64,000 nt of DNA. It comes from Bidens hawaiensis. Taxonomy: Eukaryota > Streptophyta > Magnoliopsida > Asterales > Asteraceae. Each line of letters starts with the position of its first letter. The first letter of the stretch is position 1. A program made the position numbers and the translations under genes. The stretch covers positions 1-64,000 of the forward strand of contig JAIQDT010010073.1 in NCBI GenBank assembly GCA_021521415.1, given 5' to 3'. The notes under the pieces are model-generated. The model saw only the letters and a program-made list of their open reading frames with translations, was not told the DNA's origin and made no database searches. Shown in pieces: positions 43,959-55,053 of this stretch.

Positions 43959-46571
43959 ATGTCGTCGATCAACATCTCTGAGTTAGTGAAGATGGAAGTT
44001 GAAGCAGGGTCGGCTACCAAGGCCCCAAGATTGCTGAAGGGAACCGATTTCGTTGCATGGAAGGATCGGTTCATACAGTACGTCAAATACCAGGATGCGA
44101 AGATGTGGGTATGCATCCAGGATGGTTATATTCCACCAATTATGGAGTATGAAGGTCGTGACCAAATCAAGAAGTATAGTAAAATGGAAGAAGAAGATGT
44201 ATGAGGCTGAGAGCAAGGCTCATGCTGCTATTACCATGGCTCTTCCACAGGAGATCCTTCATACTTTTAGGAAGTACACTTCAGCAAGGGAGCTTTGGGA
44301 AGCCCTTGAGAGCAGATTTGAAGGAAATGTAGGAATCCGGGCTTCAAAAATAAAACTGCTCAAGACCCAGTTCTCAGTCTTCAAGTATTTGAAGAATGAA
44401 TCATTAGATGATATCATCACTCGATATTATCATCTGATGACTGAACTGAGCAACTATTCCATTTCTTATAGAGAAGAAGAGATAGTTGAGAAGCTTCTGG
44501 ATGCTCTCCCACCAAAATGGGAGATGTACACTGTGCTGATGAGGGAAGACAAGGACTTTCCCACTTATGATCTCGAAACGACAGTCAACAAGCTCAGGAC
44601 CTTTGAGCTTAACATGGTAAGAAATGAGACATCTATGGATCAGGTTCAAGATCCAAGTATGTATGGAGCTAAAGTCAACACTAGCTCAGGATCAAAGACT
44701 GAATCGGCTGCTTACTACTCGAAGGGAGAGTCGGGCCCCAACTCATCACATGAGGGGCATGTGTCAGTTAACACAAATGGGGATGTTTGCTATGTAGCAG
44801 CTGGATCTAGTGGTTCTCAACCCCAGGCAAGCAAGAGTAGTTGCTCTTCAAGTGCTCCCAGCAACAACTACTCCAAGATGCCTATGAGTGTCAAGTCTGC
44901 TGAAGAGCAGTTTGGCCTCTATGCTTCTTTCATTGCTTCCTATGAGAACTATATTCAAGGGAAGATTGTTGATCCAGCTATGTTGGATGAAGATTACGAT
45001 CAGATTGATGCTGACGATATGGAAGAAATGGATCTACAATGGCAGATGGCCATGATTGTAAGGAGGGTGAAGAGGTTTATGAATAAGACCGGTAGAAAGT
45101 TTGTCGGAGGAAGACCAGGGTTCGACAAGTCAAAGGTAAGGTGCTACAATTGTCAACAAAACGGTCACTTCGCAAAAGAATGTAGGAATGAGCGTGTAAA
45201 ACGAAGTCAAGGAAAGTCTACACCGCTAATGAGGGAAGAAGAGATTACAGTGCCATGATTTCCAGAGGAGATGATGAATATAACTGGAACCTGCTTTCTA
45301 AAGAATCTTTCGAGCAGGCAAATTTGGCAAAGGTCGAAACAGAAGAAAATGAGAAGGCTGCCGGAGAAGAAAAGGCTCTTATGGCAGACGTTAATGACAA
45401 GCTCTCCGAGGTATGCTCTAAAACTACTTGTTCAAAATGTGAGAACTTGTCTGAGCAATTAGCAACTATTACCGATCAGTATGTTAGGTTGGATGCTGAA
45501 TTTAAAACCTTAAAAGAAGATCATCACTTTACTAAATCAAGAGAAAATAATTATAAAATTAAAATAAAAGCTTGTGAAAAAGATGTTAAAAGTTTAAAAA
45601 CTAAACTTGCTGAAAAAATTGAAGTGATTGATTTAAGTTATGAGGTTTTGGAAGAAAAGACCAAACTAATTGCTGAGAGAGAAAAACAGATTGCTGACCA
45701 TCAGGTGAAAGTGGTGGAACTGAATCGAAAACTGGAGCAGTTCAGAAATTCCTCTGCTATTATTGATCACCTTGTTAGTGATCAAGGTTCCTCTACCAAG
45801 AGAGGAGGAATCGGTTATCATGAGGTTCCACCATCGTACAATCACAATTACACTTTTAACCCTAGTGTTCAGAAATCTGTTGATTTTGAGGTTGCTCAGA
45901 CAGTGCCAATTAAGGTATCTGTTAAAGAACCAAATGTTAGTAGAGGCGAAACAAGTTCGCCAGTTTCAAGTGTTGAAATTTCTGATCAGAGTCCTGTCTC
46001 GTCAGATTCGGATAAGTCATCCGAGTCTGGTAAGGTAAAAGAGGAAGTTGTGTTACCCAAGAGTGGAGAAAAAGATAAAATGAATAAAAAGAGTACTCCA
46101 CTGAACCCGTACATCCCACCATATGTGAGACGAACGGCCGGTAATATAGCCTCGACATCTAAAACACCGGTTGATAAAAAAGTTGAGCATAGGTGTTGTT
46201 TTAGATGTAATCAGTTAGGACATCTTGTTGCAAATTGCCCTCTGAAGCAGCGATTCAGAGGTGTAAGGCCTACTAAAGCTGAGAATAAGCCTAATAGTTA
46301 TTATCATGCTGCTAAAAATGAAAACCACTTAAAATTCAAAAATGTGACTAATTCAGGTTTTCATAGAAACAAATCTCAGTTTTACACTTCTAATAACCAA
46401 ACCACAAGCTATAATTCTTTCAATTCTCAAAGGTTTGGAAGGCCTTACAATCAATCTTCAATGAGATATCCTAATGGGACTTACAGGAGTTACCGAGATA
46501 CTAACTTTGGAAAGCCAAAGTTTGGGATGTATAGATCCAAGACCAATTGGTCTTGGGTCCCTAAATTCTAA
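43959..46571 (+). pseudogene. Copia Gag (two frameshifts)
   Basis: Starts at ATG 43959 (MSSINISELVKMEVEAGSAT). The frame breaks near 44190 and resumes as YEAESKAHAAITMALPQEIL; Gag core FEGNVGIRASKIKLLKTQF, LLDALPPKWEMYTVLM. First zinc knuckle CYNCQQNGHFAKEC near 45141-45182. A second break near 45235-45255 leads into MISRGDDEYNWNLLSKESFE, a long coiled coil (about 45340-45760), a second zinc knuckle CFRCNQLGHLVANC near 46196-46237, an Asn/Tyr/Ser-rich tail and WSWVPKF before TAA. Two widely separated knuckles make this Gag unusually long, about 870 codons. Between this stop and pol lies TTTTGCTTTATTGTGCAGGA, which looks like a splice acceptor. Confidence 0.85.
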
Positions 46572-46585
46572 TCTTTTGCTTTATT

Positions 46586-49500
46586 GTGCAGGAACAGTTG
46601 AACAGGGCTGCCAACAATCTTTGGGTTGTAGATAGCGGCTGTTCCCGGCACATGACGGGTAACAAATACTTGTTACACGATTTGAAACCTGTTCAAGGAG
46701 GGAGAGTAAGTTTTGCCGGAGAAAGTGGAGGCAATATTACTGGAAAGGGAACGGTGTCGAACGGAAAGATGACGTTGGAGAATGTCAACTTTGTAGAAGA
46801 ATTGAAGCACAATCTGCTGAGTGTGTCGCAGATTTGTGATAAGGAGTACACCGTTCATTTTACAAAGAACGAGGCGATCGTGCTGAAACCGGGTTTTCAG
46901 ATACCAGAGGAGTGGATTTTGATGAAGGCTCCTCGTGATAGGAATACGTACATTATGGATATGAGATCAACTGAAATGGCCACGGCAGAGTCATGCCTTT
47001 TGACAAAAGCGAGTGAAACAGAGTCCGAATTGTGGCATAGGAGAATGGGACACATTCATCTTCGGAAGATGAACCACATTGTCAAGAATGGGCTTGTGCT
47101 GGGCGTTCCCTTGAAAAATTTCAATTTTGATGATAAATGTATAGCATGCAAGAAGGGAAAGCAGCACAAGAAATCCCATCTCACCAAGAAAGTAAATTCA
47201 ATTGCCAGTACTCTAGAATTGCTTCACATGGATCTCTTCGGTCCCGTGTATGCAAAAAGTCTAGGAGGTACTTCATACTGCTTGGTGATCACTGATGACT
47301 ACTCACGATACTCGTGGGTATATTTCCTGAAATCAAAAGATGAAACGGCTCAGATGGTGAAGAATTTGATTACCAAAGTTGAGAACGTTATGGATAAAAG
47401 GGTTAAGTTCATCAGAAGTGACAATGGAACAGAGTTCAAGAATTTTGAGATGGAGATCTTCTGTCTTCAGAGAGGGATTGAACACCAATACAGCGCTCCC
47501 TATACACCGCAACAGAATGGAGTGGCTGAAAGGAAGAACCGAACGTTAATTGAAGGAGCCAGAACTATGCTGGCTGATTCAAAGCTTCCTGTGGTGTTTT
47601 GGGCTGAAGCTGTTGCTACAGCCTGTTATGTTCTGAATAGAGTCTTAACTGTTAAAAGACTGGGAAAGACATGTTATGAGCTTATGCATGGAAGAAAGCC
47701 CAACTTGAGTGGTCTAGAACCATTCGGGTCCCCTTGTTCGATTTTGAAGACAAATTCTAAATTTGGTGAAGTAGCCGATGAAGGAATCTTAGTCGGTTAT
47801 GTTGTTGGGACTCCCAACAGACGTGTCTTCAATACATCGACAAGCAAGATTGAGGTGGTGTGTAACACAGATATCACAAGTTACCAACCGCCAAAACCAA
47901 GCAACGGACCTGCGGAGTTTTTCGACTATGTTAAACTTTTTAAGTCTTTTAACATACCGGATTTAGATATCTCTGAAGAAGAAGAAAGAGTTGCTACGAA
48001 GATGATCCTTGATGAGGAAGAAAATCTATTGCAAAGACAGCTGATTGATAAATGTCAACCTTCCTCATCAAATACTATCGATACCCCTGCTGCCTCAACT
48101 GAAGAAGAATTTATCAATCCTTTTCACTCTCAGCATGAAACAACCATTGACGAGCTCTCTTCTAACTTGGAAGACAATTTGCATGTCGGTTCTGTTCCGA
48201 CCACGAGAATTCATAAAGATCACCCTTTGGAGAATGTGATTGGTGATGTGTCCTCCGGTGTACAAACAAGACGTAGCTTGGATGAGCACACCTGTGTTTA
48301 CACAAGCATTAAGGAGACAGGAATAATCAACGAATGCTTGTACACCTGCTTTATCAGCCAGATTGAACCGAAAAATTATCAAATGGCTTTAAAGGACAGC
48401 TCGTAGGTCGAAGCCATGCAAGAAGAGTTGGCTCAGTTCAAGAAAATGGAAGTATGGGATTTGGTTGAAAAACCGAAAAATGTGCATGCGATAGGCACAA
48501 AATGGGTGTTTAAGTGTAAGAGAGATGAGAAAGGGATTATCATCAGAAACAAGGCGAGGCTAGTTGTGAAAGGATTTAATCAACAAGAGGGGATTGATTA
48601 TAATGAAGTGTTCGCTCCTGTCGCAAGGTTGGAAGCCATTAGATTGTTTTTGGCGTTCGCTGCTTATAAGAAGATGAAGGTATTTCAGTTGGATGTGAAG
48701 AGTGCGTTTCTGAATGGGAAAGTTGATGAGGTAGTGTATGTTGAGCAACCTCCGGGTTTTCCTGACCCAGACTTTCCTGATCACGTGTACAAGTTGAGCA
48801 AGGCATTGTATGGACTACATCAGGCACCTCGTGCCTGGTATTCAACTTTATCAGATTACTTGCTTGAAAATGGTTTTGAAAGAGGGAAAATTGATAGCAC
48901 GTTGTTCGTTAAGAGAGAAGGAAGCGACTTCCTGCTGGTGCAAGTCTACGTGGATGACATTATCTTTGCTGCATCTAAAGTCTCCATGTGTCAGGAGTTT
49001 GAGGACGTCATGAAGAAAAGGTTTGAAATGAGTGCTATGGGTGAACTAACTTTCTTTTTAGGATTGCAGGTTGATCAGAAGAAGGATGGGATGTTCATTC
49101 ATCAGACCAAGTATGTCCATGATGTGCTCAAACGCTTCAAGATGGAGGACAGCACTCCATTCGACACTCCTATCTGCGTCAATCACAAATTGGGTGCTGA
49201 GTCAGACGGTGATGCAGATGTGGACCCAACTCAGTATCGGGCTATTATAGGTTCTTTAATGTACTTAACTGCTTCTAGGCCTGATATAATGTTTTCTGTT
49301 TGTCTTTGTGCTCGTTTTCAGGCAAACCCAAAGGAATCTCACATGAAGGGTGTGAAGAGGATCTTGCGGTATCTCAAGTGCAGACCGAAGCTGGGGTTGT
49401 GGTACCCGAGAGGAGGAGACTTGGAGCTAGTCGCTTACACAGATTCTGATTATGGAGGGTGCAATCAGAGTCGGAAGTCAACAACTGGAGGATGTCAGTT

Positions 49501-49894
49501 TCTTGGTGGCAGATTGGTGTCGTGGCAATGCAAGAAGCAGACTTCAGTCGCAATTTCAACCTGTAAAGCAGAATACATGGCAGCATCCAACTGCTGCTCC
49601 CAGGTTCTTTGGATTCAACAACAATTGCGCGACTATTGTCTGAATTTCTTACTTACACCTATTTGCATTGATAACACAGCTGCTATCTCAGTAACTAACA
49701 ATCCCGTGAAACATAGTAAAACTAAACATATTGACATACGTCATCATTTTATACGGGATTGTGCTGAGAAGAAACTGATTGTACTTGAAAAGGTGGATAC
49801 GCTTGATAATTTCGCTGATCTTTACACTAAAGCGTTTGACAAAACGAGAGTTCAAAACCTTATTGAGTTGAATGGGATGATCAATCCCGAGTAA
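46586..49894 (+). pseudogene. Copia Pol (single in-frame stop)
   Basis: Protease WVVDSGCSRHMTGN (DSG) at about 46620-46660; pre-integrase ELWHRRMGHIHLRKM; integrase LLHMDLFGP, FIRSDNGTEFKNF and QNGVAERKNRTL with all three catalytic residues; then TAG at 48404 at a position where the family has Trp before VEAMQEELAQF. After it the frame reopens: reverse transcriptase with YVDDIIF at 48947-48967 and RNase H with AYTDSDYGGC, ending at 49894. Apart from that one codon the 1100-codon frame is clean. A single G-to-A change explains the stop, so the loss is recent. Confidence 0.92.
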
Positions 49895-50652
49895 CCATGC
49901 TTTTCAAGTTATATTAAAAAAAAAAAAAAAAACGTCACTATCGCTTAAAAGTATGTCGGTTACCTCAGTTTGAAGGACTGGTCTTCGGATATGTTTTGGT
50001 CCTCATTTTCTACTTGTAGAATTTGAGGATAGCCATTAACCAGATGACTGAAAGTGACCGGGGCGGTGTATGATGAGTTTTCATTCTTTCGCTTAAAATT
50101 AGTCGATCATACTTGGTTAGAGGGACACATACTTGTATGTGGTCGGTCCAGCTGATCCATTGGATCTTCGGGATAGCCGTCTACCTGAAGACTTTGTTTT
50201 GGTCGGGGCGATTAATGTTAAAATTTTTTTTAAGGGAAATGAAATTATTTTTCAAGTCTACTACTTCGTAAGAAGTACGTTTGCTATGTTAATCAGAAAA
50301 TTGATCCAACCTTGGAAAATGATAGATATACTGATTCTGTGTGCTTAACTAGTGAAGTTATTAGGCTTAAAAGGCTTTAGGACAGTCATTGTATGTCATG
50401 GTAACTTTTTATGGTGCGTAAAAGTAGATGTGATACAAACTAAAACTACTTGATTTTACGTGGAAACTCCTTACGAGTTTTGCATGTCTTCATATATATC
50501 TTTCCGAATGATAGGCAGAAAAGCGATTACCCAGTCATACACGAGCCCGTAAGTGTTCTGATTCCCGTGAAGATAGCGTTTCAAGAAATTGCAGTGATCC
50601 AGATTCGGGACTTGCAGTTGGCTAATACTCTGAAGTCTATGTAAATGTTTAT

Positions 50653-50691
<39 letters not shown>

Positions 50692-51240
50692 TATGAGTTA
50701 TTGAAACATTTTAGAGTTCAACATATCAAGACTTCTTAATCATGGAGTAAGAAAGAGAACGGGATGGAGATGAAGAGTAATTACAAATTTAATCAGACAC
50801 TAAGGGTCGAAGTCAATTCGGGGTGACTTGGGGAAAGCCAAATACGCTTTGAGAATAGATAGGAGGCATCATAATCTCTGAGTTGTTGCCCACTTAAATT
50901 TTGAGCTTAATTGAACTTAACTCGTATCACAGAAACGATGAAAACCATCTTAAGTTATTTACCTGCTTACAACCTGTCTCTTTATGTCATAATACAGCTA
51001 AACACGGATCTATGTGACAGTCACATACTTAGTATGATTCCTGTTCGGATCTTTTCTAAAACGTAGCAGTCCCTATCCAGACTGAAATTTGATCCCTTAT
51101 ACTTAAATTGTTTAAAGTTTTCTTTTTCTGTAGTTGTATTTGTTTATAACGGGTTACTTGGACTTGAACGTGTCATTTAGTTCTTAAAGGAAAGTTTTAT
51201 AACTTAATTGGAAAACTGTTAAACTTATAAGGTTAAATTT
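49895..51240 (+). other. Non-coding region after pol with two poly(A) tracts
   Basis: A run of about 18 A follows the pol stop (49915-49932) and one of about 34 A lies at 50656-50689. Frames are short and without motif. See the findings for a possible meaning. Confidence 0.7.
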
Positions 51241-51259
51241 TGTAAATATATTGGCGATG

Positions 51260-52030
51260 TTGTTGAACAGGCGAAGTTGTGGATAACTTCGCCTCCGTAA
51301 CTTCGCCTGTATAACTTCGCCCCTATATAAGGATTTTCAAGAGTCAAACAGTTCATTATTCTAAATATCAGCGAACTTATTCTCCGTTTTCTCAGCGAAC
51401 TTAACTCGATTTTCATCCGATTATCCTTTTTCCGATTTCAGTTAGTATTCAAGGTGTGTTTGGATTATATATCTTTTACTCGATGTTCGATGTTGTTAAT
51501 CCTAGGTTGTTTCGACACCCGGTTAACGACCTCGGATGTTCGAAACCTATACCCGATTTCAAAACTTGTTTTACGTGTTCATGTACAACCTGGTCGTTTA
51601 GTTATCATTAATATCATGTGTTTGAGCCTCCTCAATCGTCAAAGTTAATCGAAACACCGGTTTTCCGGATTTCGATTAACCTTACTGTCGCCGTTTCAGA
51701 TTCAGGCGAAGTTAAGGTTTAGGCGAAGTTATCCGTAACTTCGCCTGGAGCTTAAATTCGCCTGAGGCGAAGTTATCCGTAACTTCGCCTGATGCTCAAC
51801 TTCGCCTGAAACTTAAATTCGCCTGAGGCGATGTTGTGGTGAGGCGAACTTAAAGATGAAGCGAAGTTGTTCCCAACTTCGCCCCAACTTTAACTTCGCC
51901 TGGATCCTTTTAACTTAACAATTATTAGACGAACTTAAAGATGAAGCGAAGTTGTTCTCAACTTCGCCCCAACTTTAACTTCGCCTGTACAGTTTTTATC
52001 ACAACTTCGCTCATGTTAACAAGCGAACTT
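51260..52030 (+). repeat. Hairpin cluster in front of the third ORF
   Basis: Five perfect GCGAAGTT-N6-AACTTCGC palindromes at 51271-51292, 51723-51744, 51767-51788, 51861-51882 and 51946-51967, plus unpaired AACTTCGCC and GGCGAAC words. It mirrors the cluster ahead of gag and ends about 50 bp before ATG 52077. Confidence 0.95.
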
Positions 52031-52076
52031 GTGTTATGTCTTAATGTTTATCTAACTTGGTTCGTTTGTTGCAGAG

Positions 52077-54989
52077 ATGGCTGCTGTTGCCGGTGCTGGA
52101 GGTGCTGGAGGAGATGACGGTGATAACCTGAGGCAATTCTTTCCGGGTCACAACATGTTCATCACCTTAGACCCGGAAATGAGCGGTGTTGAAGACTACC
52201 GTGAGATCATTTCTTTCCTCATACGCACGAGGATATTTCACGCAATCACGACGACTCTGCCGATATCCTTACCCAATATCGAGGATTTCTGGCAGACGGT
52301 GGAGTATGATTGTCGTGTTGAGCCCCCGGTTATGAGAGCAACAGTCAATAATCAAGAAGTTCAGTTCTCGTCTGAACAAATACGGGTGGCGTTACGTTTC
52401 GGTGAAGAGACTAGGGATGACCCTACGGAGTTTGTGGCTCCGTTTCGTGATGGAGCATTTCTAAGAATGGGCTATTCTGGTCCATTGGGCGACACCCAGA
52501 GATGGAAGGGGTTCTTACTTGATCAGTGGCGCTTCCTCATGCACGTTATGATAGTATGCATGTCTGGGAGGAAGGCGGGCACTGACGGTATGGGTGCGAC
52601 CATGCAGTCCGCAATGACTGCACTGACCTATAACAAACGTTATAGCTTCAGTCAGATGGTCTTTTACGAGATTGATAGACAGAGGAGGGCGATGGCTCGT
52701 GAGCGGTTCATAATGTATCCAAGATTCATCCAGATGATCTTGAACCATGTGGCTCCGAATTTGCCACAAAGACGCCCGATAAGATACGTGGAGAGTGTGA
52801 GCAAACGTATCTTTGCTCAATGCCGTACTTCGAGTGCGAGGAGCAAGCCTGAACGTCGTCCAAGGCATACTCCACTCTTCGGGTACTTGATAAACCCGGG
52901 GTATGTGCCAGCTCGGGGGGATGAGTTCAGAGACCCTCAACCACAACAGGCAGGAGCAACTCGTGATGTACCTACTGTGCCTGATGTATCGGTTGCGGAG
53001 GATGTTGACCTTGATGCTGCATTTGGCGGTCAAGGATTCTTCGACATGGATCGTTTTGATTCACATGAAGAAGTGCAGGTCTCTGCTGCACAGGTTAGGG
53101 AAGTGAGTGTAACTAGAGCAGCTACGACGGTGGCTGACTCCGATCTTGACGATGTTATGAATGAGGCGAGGAGGATGTTAGTGACTAGAGAGAGGACGTT
53201 GGGGAAGAGAAAGAGGACGGTGGATGATAGTGAGTCAGAGGAAGAAGAGGAGGACATACACAAGTTGATCAGACGTTCGAGACGTGAAAGGACAGGTGCT
53301 GGTATGGGAGGTGGAGAGACTTCACGTGTTATACGTTTTGCTCCATCCGCACTGTCAGGTATGTCAATTGTTCCTACTTCTGTACAGGTTACAAGCGCTG
53401 CAGATGTTCCTGTGGTGGCTACATCAGCTGTTGGCATCCCATCCATCACACTACAGACGACGACTCCGGAGATTGTGTCGTTACCACCTCCAACGCTTAC
53501 TCCTTCAGAGGTGGTGGCACGGTTTGTAGAGTCGACGGTCGTCGCAACTGCAGGATTGTCGGTCACGATACCACCTGCGGTTACGTCCACAACTGCTTCT
53601 GACGTCCCGGTTACATTCGAGATCCCTCCTCAGTATACTCAAGACACATCTAACATGAGGTTTGATTTCGATGCAACCCTCTCAGACTCGGAGAGAATAG
53701 CTGCACTTGAGCGGGTCGTGGCAGAGCAATCGAGGATAAACTTTATCCAGACCCAGGCTATTCAGCGCCTTGTAGAAGAGAATCAACTACAGTCGTCCCT
53801 CCTGGTTGAGCATGGGAGGATTATAGATGCTATGAAGGCGTTCTTGGCATCTCAGGGGGAGACAGGCTGTAGAGGCGACGAGTTAAGGACTAAGAAGAGA
53901 AACGACAGAGACGATGATCCCAATGCACCGAAAGGTGCAGGTGGTGAGTTGCCAAGAACTACTCAAGCTCTTGGGACTTCCACAGCTCAGGGGGAGTCTG
54001 CAGGTGCAGTTGGTGGTGATGAGGTGGTGATGGTTGATGATGAAGATGATGTGATTGATGCGTTGAGAGAGTTAGATGATGATATGCTAGATGATGATGT
54101 GTTTGATGATGATGTGCTGCCGTGTGAGGAGATTGAGAAGATTGGCGCACAGATTGTGATTGAAGATGGGATAGAAGAGGGGGAGATAGTAGAAGAAGAC
54201 GTTGAACACGAGATCCCAGATGTTGAGAAAACCGACATGGGTACTGAGATGGATGAGACTGAGTGGGAGGAGCAGCCTAGGTGGAAGGAAGGTTGTGCTC
54301 ATTGGTTTATTAAGACCAAGAAGCCTGCTGTTCCAGCCATGTTCAAGAAGAGTTATAACATCAAAGGCTATGCTGAGTCGAAGAAGGGAATTATCTGTTG
54401 GATATATGATGAACAGATAAAGTTGTTTGTGGTGAAGCGTTATGATGGTATTCAATACTTCAAAAGAACCCTGAGATCTCTCAATACGTTGTCGGAATAT
54501 GAGGTGAAGGATTTGGCCAGGTTGGGCCTGATAAATAGAAGTGACGACAACATGGCAAGAGTGATTGGGAAGATCGTGTGGAAAGAAAGCATAAAAGAGA
54601 AGAAGTTTGAATTATTAAAGCCACAGAAGGGAAAGCTCGTGGAGGATACAGAAAGGGGAATGAGAGCAGATGGCAAGCCATGGATGGTGATGAAGTACAA
54701 ACCGATCCGATGCATCAAGGAGGTTCCAATGAAGACTATGCCTCAAGATGTGTTGAAGAATCTAAAATGGTGGTACGTTGATTGCCAGACTGCTGAAGCC
54801 GTGATGGAAGACGAAGACGAACAAGAAGTGCTGAGGGTGTATGATCCGATGCATCTTGTTAACTTATCGAAAGCTGATCTACAAGTGTTGAATGAAAAGA
54901 AGATATTCTATATTCCTGCTTGGAAGGATGAAGCAAGGAAATATCAGCGAGTAGTCACGGTATGTGTTAGAGAAGGAGTGCATGCGTGA
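52077..54989 (+). CDS. Third ORF of the copia element, 970 codons, unknown function
   Basis: A long intact frame from an ATG in the context CAGAGATGGCT. Residues 1-20 are Ala/Gly-rich. About 30-270 form a globular domain with LRQFFPGHNMFITLDPEMSG, YNKRYSFSQMVFYEID and MYPRFIQMILNHVAPN. A linker rich in Val/Thr/Ser and an acidic SESEEEEEDIHK precedes a coiled coil (about 535-605, ERIAALERVVAEQSRINFIQ). An Asp/Glu-rich stretch (about 640-730) is followed by a C-terminal domain with WEEQPRWKEGCAHWFIKTKK and VVKRYDGIQYFKRTLRSL. I see no signal peptide or membrane helix, so the term envelope-like is not supported. It is the sense-strand extra ORF that SIRE/Maximus-type copia elements carry after pol; its role is unknown. 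Intact while gag and pol are broken. Confidence 0.8.
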   Translation: MAAVAGAGGAGGDDGDNLRQFFPGHNMFITLDPEMSGVEDYREIISFLIRTRIFHAITTTLPISLPNIEDFWQTVEYDCRVEPPVMRATVNNQEVQFSSEQIRVALRFGEETRDDPTEFVAPFRDGAFLRMGYSGPLGDTQRWKGFLLDQWRFLMHVMIVCMSGRKAGTDGMGATMQSAMTALTYNKRYSFSQMVFYEIDRQRRAMARERFIMYPRFIQMILNHVAPNLPQRRPIRYVESVSKRIFAQCRTSSARSKPERRPRHTPLFGYLINPGYVPARGDEFRDPQPQQAGATRDVPTVPDVSVAEDVDLDAAFGGQGFFDMDRFDSHEEVQVSAAQVREVSVTRAATTVADSDLDDVMNEARRMLVTRERTLGKRKRTVDDSESEEEEEDIHKLIRRSRRERTGAGMGGGETSRVIRFAPSALSGMSIVPTSVQVTSAADVPVVATSAVGIPSITLQTTTPEIVSLPPPTLTPSEVVARFVESTVVATAGLSVTIPPAVTSTTASDVPVTFEIPPQYTQDTSNMRFDFDATLSDSERIAALERVVAEQSRINFIQTQAIQRLVEENQLQSSLLVEHGRIIDAMKAFLASQGETGCRGDELRTKKRNDRDDDPNAPKGAGGELPRTTQALGTSTAQGESAGAVGGDEVVMVDDEDDVIDALRELDDDMLDDDVFDDDVLPCEEIEKIGAQIVIEDGIEEGEIVEEDVEHEIPDVEKTDMGTEMDETEWEEQPRWKEGCAHWFIKTKKPAVPAMFKKSYNIKGYAESKKGIICWIYDEQIKLFVVKRYDGIQYFKRTLRSLNTLSEYEVKDLARLGLINRSDDNMARVIGKIVWKESIKEKKFELLKPQKGKLVEDTERGMRADGKPWMVMKYKPIRCIKEVPMKTMPQDVLKNLKWWYVDCQTAEAVMEDEDEQEVLRVYDPMHLVNLSKADLQVLNEKKIFYIPAWKDEARKYQRVVTVCVREGVHA

Positions 54990-55053
54990 AGATACAGGAT
55001 TACAAGACAAGAGCTTAAAGATCAAGATATGAAGCTACTGCCAAGGGGGAGTC

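Noticed and set aside
53030..53590. Minus-strand 186-codon frame inside the third copia ORF, and the 172-codon one at 52515-53033
   Set aside because: Shadows of the 970-codon plus-strand ORF; no start context or motif.
52077..54989. Calling the third ORF an envelope gene
   Set aside because: No signal peptide, membrane helix or Cys pattern visible; position after pol alone is not enough.
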